A DNA stretch of 41,872 nucleotides from assembly GCA_902788605.1 (NCBI GenBank), contig CADAKX010000031.1, positions 1-41,872 of the forward strand, read 5' to 3'. Below are positions 34,133 through 41,479 of the stretch, piece after piece (position 1 is the stretch's first letter; the number at the start of each line of letters is the position of its first letter). Source of the stretch: an uncultured Prevotellaceae bacterium. Lineage in GTDB: Bacteria > Bacteroidota > Bacteroidia > Bacteroidales > Bacteroidaceae. The position numbers were made by a program, and so were the translations under genes. The notes beneath the pieces are model-generated. The model was not told the DNA's origin. It ran no database searches and saw nothing but the letters and a program-made list of their open reading frames with translations.

Positions 34133-35032
34133 TTACAACTCCGGCATCGGGATGGCATCGTCGAAATGCCAGATCTTGTCGCGGTGGTTGTCGTTCAACA
34201 CCTTGTTGCGAATGCGGTGGGCAATCTCATCGTCCACGATGTTGGCATCCTCCACAGCATTGCGCTGCACCTTCTCCACCTGAATCAGGTAGGCCGAGTG
34301 GTTGTCAGAATTGCCACTGGTCATCTCTACCAGCTGCTGCGTCTTCTGCTCCAGCGTCAGCGTGGTGTCGGCCAGGAGAGCCATCAACTGCTCATCATCC
34401 ATCTTCTCCAGCATACCGTCTGTGCACAGCAGGAAATAATCGCCTGGCCACACGGTGCCGATATGCGCCATCGATGGGATGGTGCGCTCAGGCTGATGAG
34501 GCTGCATCGCCTTGAGAATAATATTCTTCTTTGACGACTTGGCCATGTCGTTATAGCAGATATCACCCGCCTCATACAACTGCTGCACCAGGGAGTGGTC
34601 GCGCGAGCGAAACAGGACACCCCTCTGCGGCCCCATCGACGGGCGCAGATGATAGATGCGACTGTCGCCGATATGCGACACCAGACACCCACCATTATGG
34701 ATGCAAAGGAAGGTCATCGTGGTACCCATAGACGACATGCCATCGGCATCGGCTGCATCGAGGGCATCAAAGGCGGCACTGAGACAATGCTCAAAGTCGT
34801 CGTCGGTAAATGTGCCCGTGGTCTGCAGAATCGTCTCGGCCACCCTGCCCAGTGTCTTACACACGGCATCGCTGGCCACCTCGCCTTTTTCCAGTCCACC
34901 CATGCCGTCGCACACCACAAACACGCGACTCTCAGTGTTTGCGGTGCTGGCCTCTGGATAGATGGCGTCTTCCTGATTCTCGCGGTTTCCCAACTCGTGG
35001 ATAGCCTGCGGATGAAAAATCTGTAACTTCAT
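34133..35032 (-). CDS. PP2C-type serine/threonine phosphatase
   Basis: The 299-residue soluble protein has the PP2C metal-binding motifs in order: NRENQEDAIY near residue 16, VVCDGMGGLEKGE near 40, GTTMTFLCIHNGGCLVSHIGDSRIYHL near 103-130, LLCTDGMLEKM near 203, and GNSDNHSAYLI near 240. It should remove phosphate from Ser/Thr residues with Mn/Mg. The segment after about 250 is an acidic, helical extension of unknown role (VEDANIVDDEIAHRIRNKV). It lies 15 nt after guaA and 7 nt before the histidine kinase gene, so it is probably cotranscribed with both. No Ser/Thr kinase gene is adjacent. Confidence 0.92.
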   Translation of the reverse strand: MKLQIFHPQAIHELGNRENQEDAIYPEASTANTESRVFVVCDGMGGLEKGEVASDAVCKTLGRVAETILQTTGTFTDDDFEHCLSAAFDALDAADADGMSSMGTTMTFLCIHNGGCLVSHIGDSRIYHLRPSMGPQRGVLFRSRDHSLVQQLYEAGDICYNDMAKSSKKNIILKAMQPHQPERTIPSMAHIGTVWPGDYFLLCTDGMLEKMDDEQLMALLADTTLTLEQKTQQLVEMTSGNSDNHSAYLIQVEKVQRNAVEDANIVDDEIAHRIRNKVLNDNHRDKIWHFDDAIPMPEL

Positions 35033-35047
35033 AGCTTCATTAGAATA

Positions 35048-36658
35048 TTACTCCCACTCAATGGTTGCAGGTGGTTTTGACGAGATATCATAGCATACGC
35101 GGTTGACGCCACGCACCTTGTTGATAATCTCGTTGCTCACCTTTGCCATAAACTCGTAGGGCAGATGAGCCCAGTCGGCAGTCATCGCGTCGGTACTGGT
35201 CACGGCACGCAGGGCAACGGGGTGCTCATAGGTGCGCTCATCGCCCATCACGCCTACCGAGCGAACGGTAGAGAGGAGGATGGCACCAGCCTGCCAGATC
35301 TGGTCGTAGAGCGATACCTCGATCTCGCCGTCCTTCATGTCGGCAGGGATACCTGCGGCCAGCACCTTGCGTGCTTCCTCGCCACTGAGTTTCACCTTAT
35401 AGTCACGCAGTCCACGAATATAGATATCGTCGGCGTCCTGCAGAATCTGCACTTTTTCGCGAGTGATGTCACCCAGGATACGCACGGCCAAGCCAGGACC
35501 GGGGAAGGGGTGACGAGTGATGAGATGCTCGGGCATACCCATCTGACGGCCCACGCGGCGCACCTCGTCCTTAAACAGCCACTTCAGGGGCTCGCACAAC
35601 TGCAGGTGCATCTCCTTGGGCAGTCCGCCCACGTTGTGGTGGCTCTTGATCACCTTACCAGTGATGTTCAGGCTCTCGATGCGGTCGGGATAGATGGTAC
35701 CCTGAGCCAGCCATTTGGCATCGGTAATCTTCTTGGCCTCGGCGTTGAACACCTCGACGAAGTCGCGACCGATGATCTTTCTCTTCTGTTCTGGATCGGT
35801 GACACCAGCCAGGTCGCCAAAGAACTTCTCGCTGGCATCCACGCCAATCACGTTCAGGCCCAGCACCTTATAGTCCTCCATCACCTGCTGGAACTCGTTC
35901 TTGCGCAGCATGCCGTGGTCCACGAAGATACAGGTGAGGTTCTTGCCGATGGCCTTGTTGAGCAGCACGGCAGCAACACTTGAATCGACGCCACCCGAGA
36001 GACCCAGGATCACGCGGTCGTTACCCAGCTGTGCCTTGAGTTCGGCCACCGTCGTCTCTACAAACGAGGCAGCACTCCACTCCTGCTTCGAACCACAGAT
36101 ATCTACCACGAAGTTCTGCAGCAGCTGCTTGCCCTGCAGGGTGTGGAACACCTCAGGATGGAACTGCACGGCCCACACGGGCTGCTTGGTGCTGGCAAAG
36201 GCAGCGTTCTTCACATCCTTTGTCGAGCCAATCACCTCGAAGTCCGAGGGGATGGCAGTGATGGTGTCGCCATGACTCATCCACACCTGTGAACCCTTCT
36301 CGAAGCCCTTGAACAGGGGATTGTCGAGATTGATGGTCTCGAGATTGGCACGTCCGTACTCACGCGAGTCGGCCTTCTCGACCTTTCCGCCGAGGGTGTT
36401 CGAAATGAACTGGGCGCCATAGCAGATGCCCAGCACGGGCACCTTGCCAACAAACTGCGAGAGGTCCACCTTGAAGGCCTCTGGGTCGTGGACGCTGTAG
36501 GGCGAGCCACTGAGGATGACGCCAATCACGGAGTCATCACCCACAGGAAATTTGTTGTAGGGTAAGATCTCGCAGAAGGTGTCCAGCTCGCGCACACGTC
36601 GGCCAATGAGCTGCGTGGTCTGCGAACCGAAATCCAAAATGATAATCTTCTGTGTCAT
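35048..36658 (-). CDS. guaA: GMP synthase (glutamine-hydrolysing)
   Basis: The 536-residue protein has a complete class I amidotransferase domain: [18 protein letters not shown] at the start, the nucleophile Cys in [10 protein letters not shown] near residue 80, and QFHPEVFHT near 165. It continues with the ATP-pyrophosphatase domain ([16 protein letters not shown] near 215) and the GuaA C-terminal dimerisation domain ([16 protein letters not shown], then [16 protein letters not shown] at the very end). It converts XMP to GMP. It starts 3 nt after the MurU-like gene stops and is followed 15 nt later by the PP2C gene. Confidence 0.97.
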   Translation of the reverse strand: MTQKIIILDFGSQTTQLIGRRVRELDTFCEILPYNKFPVGDDSVIGVILSGSPYSVHDPEAFKVDLSQFVGKVPVLGICYGAQFISNTLGGKVEKADSREYGRANLETINLDNPLFKGFEKGSQVWMSHGDTITAIPSDFEVIGSTKDVKNAAFASTKQPVWAVQFHPEVFHTLQGKQLLQNFVVDICGSKQEWSAASFVETTVAELKAQLGNDRVILGLSGGVDSSVAAVLLNKAIGKNLTCIFVDHGMLRKNEFQQVMEDYKVLGLNVIGVDASEKFFGDLAGVTDPEQKRKIIGRDFVEVFNAEAKKITDAKWLAQGTIYPDRIESLNITGKVIKSHHNVGGLPKEMHLQLCEPLKWLFKDEVRRVGRQMGMPEHLITRHPFPGPGLAVRILGDITREKVQILQDADDIYIRGLRDYKVKLSGEEARKVLAAGIPADMKDGEIEVSLYDQIWQAGAILLSTVRSVGVMGDERTYEHPVALRAVTSTDAMTADWAHLPYEFMAKVSNEIINKVRGVNRVCYDISSKPPATIEWE

Positions 36659-36661
36659 TAT

Positions 36662-37414
36662 TTAAATCTGATTAATAAAAGTTTCTGCTTGGTCCAGTGT
36701 CTCAATCTTGCCCACATCCATCAGTCGCAGGTCGTCCTTGACGCAACCTACAATCTGGGCGCGATGACACACGCTGAGATAGAAGTCAATGATGCTGAAA
36801 CGCTCGGGGAACTGCTCCATCAATGCAAAAAGGCGTGGCGAGAACGAGTGGATGCCGCTGAAGGCATACTCGTTGAAGGGCTCGCCGTGCTGCGAGAGAC
36901 CTGTGCGACGCACATATTCATAGGGACTCTTGATCTCGCCCGTCTCGATGTTCTTCCACCCCATCAGTCGCATGGCGTTGTCAAACAGCAGGTAGCGCTT
37001 GGTCTTTCGCTTGCTCACCAATAGCACGGCATCCTCCGAGGGCAGATGCTGGCGCGAAAACCAGTCATAGTCCACGTTGTCCAGGATATCGACGTTGTGA
37101 ATAAGAATAGGTGAATCGTCAGCGAAAAGGGGTGCTGCTTTCTTCAGTCCGCCACCCGTCTCCAGGAGTCCGGCCGTTTCGTCACTGAATTGAACCAGAG
37201 ATGCATAGTCGCGAGTGGCCACGTGGTCAACAATCTGCTGCGCGAAATGATGCACATTGACCACGAAATGGTCGTAATCCGCCGCCAACAGCCTTGACAT
37301 CACGATGTCGATCAGAGGCTGTCCGCCCACCCTGACCAGTGCTTTGGGCATTGTGTCAGTCAGTGGTTTCAGGCGGGTTCCCAATCCCGCTGCGAATATC
37401 ATCGCCTGTTTCAT
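36662..37414 (-). CDS. Sugar-phosphate nucleotidyltransferase, MurU-like
   Basis: The 250-residue protein has the nucleotidyltransferase signature MIFAAGLGTRLKPLTDTMPKALV at its N-terminus, a GGGLKKAAPLF motif near residue 88 and HNVDILDNVDYDW near residue 105. The rest follows the small single-domain type of which MurU (N-acetylmuramate-1-phosphate uridylyltransferase) is a member. It directly follows an AmgK-like kinase gene, and in Pseudomonas AmgK and MurU act in sequence to make UDP-MurNAc from recycled MurNAc, so the same role is proposed here. A promoter -7 box ends only 4 nt before the ATG, implying a leaderless message or a start at the second Met (residue 5). Confidence 0.85.
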   Translation of the reverse strand: MKQAMIFAAGLGTRLKPLTDTMPKALVRVGGQPLIDIVMSRLLAADYDHFVVNVHHFAQQIVDHVATRDYASLVQFSDETAGLLETGGGLKKAAPLFADDSPILIHNVDILDNVDYDWFSRQHLPSEDAVLLVSKRKTKRYLLFDNAMRLMGWKNIETGEIKSPYEYVRRTGLSQHGEPFNEYAFSGIHSFSPRLFALMEQFPERFSIIDFYLSVCHRAQIVGCVKDDLRLMDVGKIETLDQAETFINQI

Positions 37415-37418
37415 GGTG

Positions 37419-37426
37419 CAAAGGTA
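37419..37426 (-). promoter_or_regulatory. Promoter -7 element immediately before the MurU-like gene
   Basis: TACCTTTG on the minus strand; its G at 37419 is separated from the ATG (37414) by only 4 nt. No convincing -33 element was found upstream. Confidence 0.5.
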
Positions 37427-37459
37427 CGAATATTTTTTGAGAATTGAGGTTTGTGTTTT

Positions 37460-38992
37460 TTATTTTTTTTCGAGCACCTGCGTAATTTTCTGTTCGCGGT
37501 GACAGATTCTCACCTCGATGCCAAACTTCTCGTGGATATGCTCGGCCAGGTGCTGGGCAGAATAGACGCTGCGGTGCTGACCACCCGTACAGCCAAACGA
37601 GAACATCAGCGAGGTGAAGCCACGCTGGATATAGCGGCGCACGTGGGCATCGGCCAACTTATAGACCGAGTCGAGGAAGGTCAGTATCTCGCCGTCGTTC
37701 TCCAGGAATCGGATCACGGGCTCGTCGAGTCCTGTCAACTGCTTATAGGGCTCATAGCGACCGGGGTTGTGGGTCGAACGGCAGTCAAACACATAGCCAC
37801 CGCCGTTGCCGCTCTCGTCCTCGGGGATGCCCTTGCCATACGAGAAGCTGAACACGCGTACCACCAGCGGACCCTGGGCATCATATTTCGAGAACGTGGC
37901 TGGTCCGTCCTGCGGATGGGCCTTATAGGGGTTCTTGTCCGTGGTCTTATAGCCATCGGCACGACTGGCCATTGCTGTCACCTGCTGGAACTGCGGCATC
38001 TCGGTGAGGCGCTTCAGCAGCGACACCAGATAGGGATAAGGGAAGTTGTTCACGCTGAGCAGTTCACGCAGGTTCTGCATGGCAGGCGGTATGCTGTCGA
38101 TGAAGTGCTGCTTGCGCTCGAAATAGCCACGGAAGCCATAGGCACCCAGCACCTGCAGCGTGCGGAAGAGCACAAACAGACTCAGGCGTGCCACGAAATG
38201 ATGAGGCGTGGGCACCTCGGTAAACTGCTTCAGGGCGTTATAGTATTCATACACCAGTTCGCGTCTCAGCTTATGGGGATACTTCGCGCTGGCCTGCCAC
38301 AGGAACGACGCCAGGTCATAGTAATACGGCCCCTTGCGTCCACCCTGGAAGTCGATGAAGAAGGGTTTTTCGTCCACCATCATCACGTTGCGAGCCTGGA
38401 AGTCGCGATACAGGAAGCACTGCTCGTCGCCACCAGCCGTCAAATCCTTGGCCAGCAGTCGGAAGTCGGCCTCCAGCTTCAGTTCGTGGAAGTCCAGTTC
38501 GGTGGCCTTCAGAAAACAGTACTTAAAGTAGTTCAGGTCGAAGAGCACCGAGTCCGTGTCAAACTCAGGCTGCGGATAGCAGGGCGAGAAATCCAGTCCG
38601 CGAGCACCCCTCAGTTGGATGTTGGGCAACTCGCGAATGGTGCGCTTCAGCAGCTGCTGCTCCTTCAGCGTATAGCGTCCCCCAGCCTCTCGTCCGCCGC
38701 GGATGGCGTCAAACAGCGAGATAGAACCCAGGTCGGTCTGCAGGTAGCGCAGCTCGTCGTCGCTCACCGCCAGTACCTGTGGCACGGGCAACTGCCTCAT
38801 GGTGAAATGGTTCGACAGGTGGATAAAGGCGTGGTTCTCGTCGCGGCTCGTACCCACGCAGCCCACCACCGACTGTCCGTTCTTGTCGGTCATTCTGTAA
38901 TACACGCGGTTGCTGCCTGCACCAGCCAATTGCTGGGTGGCGGCAGGCTCCTGGCCACACCACTTTTTATAGAGTTCTATCAGTTGTTTCAT
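37460..38992 (-). CDS. AmgK-like sugar kinase fused to a RapZ C-terminal domain
   Basis: The start is ATG 38992: a longer in-frame ORF begins at 39040 but contains the promoter -7 box. The protein has 510 residues. About 1-335 form an aminoglycoside-phosphotransferase-like kinase: GAGSNRVYYRM glycine loop, catalytic FLYRDFQARNVMM near 194 and metal-binding FFIDFQGGRKGPYYYDLASFL just after. This pattern is close to AmgK (MurNAc/GlcNAc 1-kinase). About 375-510 match the RapZ C-terminal domain: SFSYGKGIP, GYVFDCR, NPGR, TGLDEPVIRFL and FGCTGGQHRSVYSA near 465, the glucosamine-6-phosphate site. RapZ's own N-terminal P-loop domain is missing. A MurU-like gene follows 45 nt later. Confidence 0.9.
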   Translation of the reverse strand: MKQLIELYKKWCGQEPAATQQLAGAGSNRVYYRMTDKNGQSVVGCVGTSRDENHAFIHLSNHFTMRQLPVPQVLAVSDDELRYLQTDLGSISLFDAIRGGREAGGRYTLKEQQLLKRTIRELPNIQLRGARGLDFSPCYPQPEFDTDSVLFDLNYFKYCFLKATELDFHELKLEADFRLLAKDLTAGGDEQCFLYRDFQARNVMMVDEKPFFIDFQGGRKGPYYYDLASFLWQASAKYPHKLRRELVYEYYNALKQFTEVPTPHHFVARLSLFVLFRTLQVLGAYGFRGYFERKQHFIDSIPPAMQNLRELLSVNNFPYPYLVSLLKRLTEMPQFQQVTAMASRADGYKTTDKNPYKAHPQDGPATFSKYDAQGPLVVRVFSFSYGKGIPEDESGNGGGYVFDCRSTHNPGRYEPYKQLTGLDEPVIRFLENDGEILTFLDSVYKLADAHVRRYIQRGFTSLMFSFGCTGGQHRSVYSAQHLAEHIHEKFGIEVRICHREQKITQVLEKK

Positions 38993-39010
38993 ATCTTTTC
39001 TATTTTGTTG

Positions 39011-39041
39011 CAAAGGTAGTAAAAAGGAAAGAGAATGCAAA
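39011..39041 (-). promoter_or_regulatory. Promoter of the AmgK-RapZ fusion gene
   Basis: Minus strand TTTG (39038-39041), 19-nt spacer, TACCTTTG (39011-39018). The -7 box ends 18 nt before ATG 38992, and this fixes the start choice. Confidence 0.82.
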
Positions 39042-39102
39042 GAAAAAACTAAAAAAATCTTAAAAAGAGAATATATGTGAAGGCAAACAATAATAAAATT
39101 TG

Positions 39103-39110
39103 TAATTTTG
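39103..39110 (+). promoter_or_regulatory. Promoter -7 element of the LruC-like gene
   Basis: TAATTTTG, 33 nt before ATG 39144, in the divergent intergenic region; no good -33 box. Confidence 0.45.
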
Positions 39111-39143
39111 CAAAAATTTTAACTTAAAAATTAAAAATCAAAA

Positions 39144-40571
39144 ATGAAAAAGCTAACAAATCTGATGCTTTCAGCAACCGCATTGTTGCTGGCTACATCG
39201 TGTACAAAAGACCTCGGCGGAGTCGATTCTGCCGCCATCGAACAACAGAAGAAGGATGAGTATGCTGCCAACTTCGTCAAGCGCTACGGCCCCATCTCGC
39301 CCGAACAGACTTGGGACTTCACCCAGGGCTCATCGCTGGGTACCACGCGTGCAGAGGCACAGCCCGTGGCCTATCTCTGCGACGGTCTCGACTTCGACCT
39401 CGAGGAGAGCAATTTTTTTGGCTATAAGTACACCGTCAGAAAGAACGCCTCTATTTATAACACCATCAAGACCCAGTTGCCCGATGGCCGTCAGCACACT
39501 GGCAAGAAAGAGGTAATGGTGTCACCAGGCACTCCCTTCGTCATCTACCCCGTCACCGTACAAGGCGCCTGGAAGCACAAGCTCTATGTCAAGGTGGGCG
39601 ACACCACCTATAAGCTCTACGACAAGACCTGGACCGTCTGCGACCGTCCCATATGCAACGGCATGCAGGTGGGCTGGAGCGGCCCCATCACGCCTGTGCG
39701 TGCCCATATGTATGGTATCTTCGTTGATGCACCCGTCGGCACACCTATCGAGATCTATCTCGACGATGTCAACGGCAAGAAGGGCGCTGTAGGCACCTGC
39801 ACCGGCAATGCCATCGTGGTTGACGCTGGCGATGCCAAACCCGAGGTTAATGGTGAGCTGCAGGACTACACCGACGTGAAGTATATCGGCATCGAGGATA
39901 ATATCAATGGTGGCGACCGCGACTACAACGACGTGGTGCTGGCCATGGTGGGCTATCCCAGCGTGCCCCAGGAGCTGAAGATCGAAGAGGATGAGTACAC
40001 CCTGAGCACCACCCTGAGCAAGCGCTACATGGTCGAGGATCTGGGCGACACCGACGACTTCGACTTCAACGATATCGTGATCGACGTTTATGAGAACACC
40101 ACCTCCACCCACAAGGTGACGCTGACCAACGGCACCATCACCAAGGACGAGGAGATCTCTAACACCAAGAAGCAGAAGGCTGTGGTGCGCCACCGTGGCG
40201 GCATCTATCCTTTCACCCTCACCATTGGTAATATCACCTTCGACGAGATGCAAGGTGTCCTCAGCGACGATCCCAACATCAAGCTGACCATCACCGACAA
40301 CAGCTGGGATCCCGAGACCAACAACGTCAGCCTGAAGGTGCGCGAGACGCCTACCAACAACGTAGTCACCATCCCCTTCGGCATGCAGGGCAAGGCCCCA
40401 ATGATGGTGGCTGTAGAGCCCACACGCGCATGGATGGCCGAGCGTAAGGCTGTGCCCAACAACTGGTTCAGCATCGTGCCCGATCGCCTGAAGAACCGTC
40501 CCGACGAGGCCGAGGTTGAGGAGCAGGAGACGCCCGAAACAGAACTCCCCGTTGCCACCGACGAGGAATAA
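39144..40571 (+). CDS. LruC-like surface/periplasmic lipoprotein with acidic DxDxND loops
   Basis: The 475-residue protein has a lipoprotein signal MKKLTNLMLSATALLLATSC with a good lipobox. It then has the FVKRYGPISPEQTWDFTQ opening common in Prevotella surface proteins, and two acidic loops: GIEDNINGGDRDYNDVVLAM near residue 250 and EDLGDTDDFDFNDIVIDVY near 299. Such loops are typical of LruC-type domains and are probably Ca-binding. The C-terminal tail is acidic (EAEVEEQETPETELP). I cannot assign a specific role. It may be an envelope or surface-exposed structural protein. It is monocistronic, closed by a strong terminator. Confidence 0.82.
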   Translation: MKKLTNLMLSATALLLATSCTKDLGGVDSAAIEQQKKDEYAANFVKRYGPISPEQTWDFTQGSSLGTTRAEAQPVAYLCDGLDFDLEESNFFGYKYTVRKNASIYNTIKTQLPDGRQHTGKKEVMVSPGTPFVIYPVTVQGAWKHKLYVKVGDTTYKLYDKTWTVCDRPICNGMQVGWSGPITPVRAHMYGIFVDAPVGTPIEIYLDDVNGKKGAVGTCTGNAIVVDAGDAKPEVNGELQDYTDVKYIGIEDNINGGDRDYNDVVLAMVGYPSVPQELKIEEDEYTLSTTLSKRYMVEDLGDTDDFDFNDIVIDVYENTTSTHKVTLTNGTITKDEEISNTKKQKAVVRHRGGIYPFTLTIGNITFDEMQGVLSDDPNIKLTITDNSWDPETNNVSLKVRETPTNNVVTIPFGMQGKAPMMVAVEPTRAWMAERKAVPNNWFSIVPDRLKNRPDEAEVEEQETPETELPVATDEE

Positions 40572-40592
40572 GTCCACGAAGGACTATACAAT

Positions 40593-40632
40593 AACAACGA
40601 GGAATCCATTGCCGATTCCTCGTTGTTTTTTT
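40593..40632 (+). terminator. Terminator of the LruC-like gene
   Basis: 14-bp stem AACAACGAGGAATC/GATTCCTCGTTGTT with a 7-nt loop, then T run to 40632. Confidence 0.93.
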
Positions 40633-40686
40633 ATTGCATCAGCGCAAAAATGCGCTCTCGTCTACCCCCATTGGTAACGATTTTGT

Positions 40687-40887
40687 CTAATGCCCATTTA
40701 ATAAGATGCTCAGGGATGCCAAATAATCCTCAACAGCACCCTCAAAGTCCTGTCTCAGCTCATCCAGCGTTTGTCCTTCATAGGTAATAGCATGCTTGCT
40801 CATGCCTTGCACTTTGCCAAACAGGCAGTTGTCCTCTTCACTATACTCCACACTTCCCGTGTAGCCTTTGTACTTCAGAAATCCCAT
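40687..40887 (-). CDS. Truncated HicB family antitoxin-like protein
   Basis: The 66-residue protein matches the N-terminal partial RNase-H-fold domain of HicB: LKYKGYTGSVEYSEEDNCLFGKVQG, then ITYEGQTLDELRQDFEGAVEDYLASL. It stops just where full HicB proteins continue with a ribbon-helix-helix or HTH DNA-binding domain, so that domain is absent. A strong Shine-Dalgarno (AAGGAGG) precedes the ATG. No complete hicA toxin gene is present; only a 19-codon ORF precedes it, 2 nt away. It may be a decayed module, an orphan antitoxin acting on a distant toxin, or a small regulator. Confidence 0.8.
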   Translation of the reverse strand: MGFLKYKGYTGSVEYSEEDNCLFGKVQGMSKHAITYEGQTLDELRQDFEGAVEDYLASLSILLNGH

Positions 40888-40889
40888 AA

Positions 40890-40949
40890 TCAGTCCTCCT
40901 TTTTCTTTAAATATCCATTTGCATCTAAATAGGTATAAACCTGCCTCAT
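40890..40949 (-). CDS. 19-codon ORF upstream of hicB, possible hicA remnant or leader peptide
   Basis: ATG at 40949, stop TGA at 40890-40892, two bases before the HicB start. The product begins MRQVYTYLDANGYL and ends in a Lys/Glu-rich tail; the YLDANGY pattern resembles the first helix and NGW turn of HicA, but nothing follows. Its last codons carry the Shine-Dalgarno of the HicB gene. The predicted transcription start lies about 11 nt before its ATG, so it is the first ORF on the transcript. Confidence 0.5.
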   Translation of the reverse strand: MRQVYTYLDANGYLKKKED

Positions 40950-40963
40950 TGAGTAACCAAACA

Positions 40964-40995
40964 CAAAAGTAACTAATTTTAGTTACATCTCCAAA
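40964..40995 (-). promoter_or_regulatory. Promoter of the HicB-like locus
   Basis: Minus strand TTTG (40992-40995), 20-nt spacer, TACTTTTG (40964-40971). Confidence 0.78.
40969..40986. promoter_or_regulatory. Palindromic operator candidate at the HicB promoter
   Basis: GTAACTAA TT TTAGTTAC, an 8-bp perfect inverted repeat around 2 nt. It overlaps the first three bases of the -7 element and fills the promoter spacer, where a bound repressor would block polymerase. The bound protein is unknown because this HicB lacks a DNA-binding domain. Confidence 0.6.
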
Positions 40996-41024
40996 TATTT
41001 GAACAACTTTCTCAAAAAATGGTT

Positions 41025-41112
41025 ATTCTTCCTTCTTCCATCAGCCTTCTTCCATCAGCTTTCTTCCCTCATCCTTCAGCCTTCTTCACTCAGCCTTCAG
41101 CCTTCTTCTATC
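41025..41112. repeat. Degenerate tandem CT-rich repeat
   Basis: Units close to CAGCCTTCTTCCAT (11-14 nt) recur about six times, with CAGCCTTCTTC at 41042, 41078 and 41097 and CAGCTTTCTTC between them. It is low-complexity, with strand asymmetry (CT on plus, GA on minus). No coding role is visible. From here to 41208 I see no gene or signal. Confidence 0.7.
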
Positions 41113-41208
41113 AAAATGAATGCAATAGAAAACATCAAGAACAAGACACTCGTCTGTCCCTGATGTACTGTATCAGTTACATTTCAGTTGCATTCTTCCT
41201 TTACGTAG

Positions 41209-41350
41209 AAAAAAAACATGGGGTCGGTGAAGGTGATTACTTCTCCAACCCCATGTTAGGGTACGCCAAAGCCCTCGTCTTGCGAGAATTCTTTTATGTT
41301 GCTGTTCGATGAGAAAACGAAGAACTCTGGCTTTATTTCTGATTTTCTGA
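41209..41350 (-). ncRNA. Candidate structured small RNA, about 140 nt
   Basis: A complete promoter (41354-41385) points leftward and a terminator ends about 140 nt downstream. The terminator pairs 41215-41224 with 41248-41257 (10 bp), has a 7-bp inner extension with one mismatch, and is followed by a U run (plus-strand A run 41209-41214). Between them, 41317-41331 pairs with 41265-41278 in a 14-bp stem including three G-U pairs and one bulge. No start codon gives more than 5 codons. It matches no RNA family that I recognise; it may be a regulatory RNA or an attenuated leader, although no gene follows it closely. Confidence 0.6.
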
Positions 41351-41353
41351 GTG

Positions 41354-41385
41354 CAAAGTTAACAATTATTCCTTACCTCTCCAAA
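41354..41385 (-). promoter_or_regulatory. Promoter of the candidate small RNA
   Basis: Minus strand TTTG (41382-41385), 20-nt spacer, TAACTTTG (41354-41361). Confidence 0.75.
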
Positions 41386-41479
41386 TTTTTCTTAAAGAAT
41401 TGTACACAGACAATTTAGGTTATGGTACCAAAGGACTCCAGTTCCAGTCATATAAAAACGCTAAAAAAAAGGGTGTTTT

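Noticed and set aside
37451-39019. Long open frame (522 codons) on the plus strand opposite the AmgK-RapZ gene
   Set aside because: It has no recognisable motif, and the minus strand shows clear kinase and RapZ signatures plus a fitting promoter. A high-GC-biased third-position pattern opens such shadow frames.
38993-39040. Longer N-terminus of the AmgK-RapZ fusion
   Set aside because: The added 16 codons contain the promoter -7 box, so they are not transcribed.
39522-40577. 351-codon minus-strand frame opposite the LruC-like gene
   Set aside because: No promoter, no signal peptide, Val/Gly/His-rich composition of a codon shadow; the plus-strand lipoprotein signal, acidic loops and terminator explain the region.
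41019-41312. 97-codon plus-strand frame starting MVILPSS
   Set aside because: Its first third translates the CT-rich repeat, and the rest runs antisense through the small-RNA candidate; no ribosome binding site or homology is visible.
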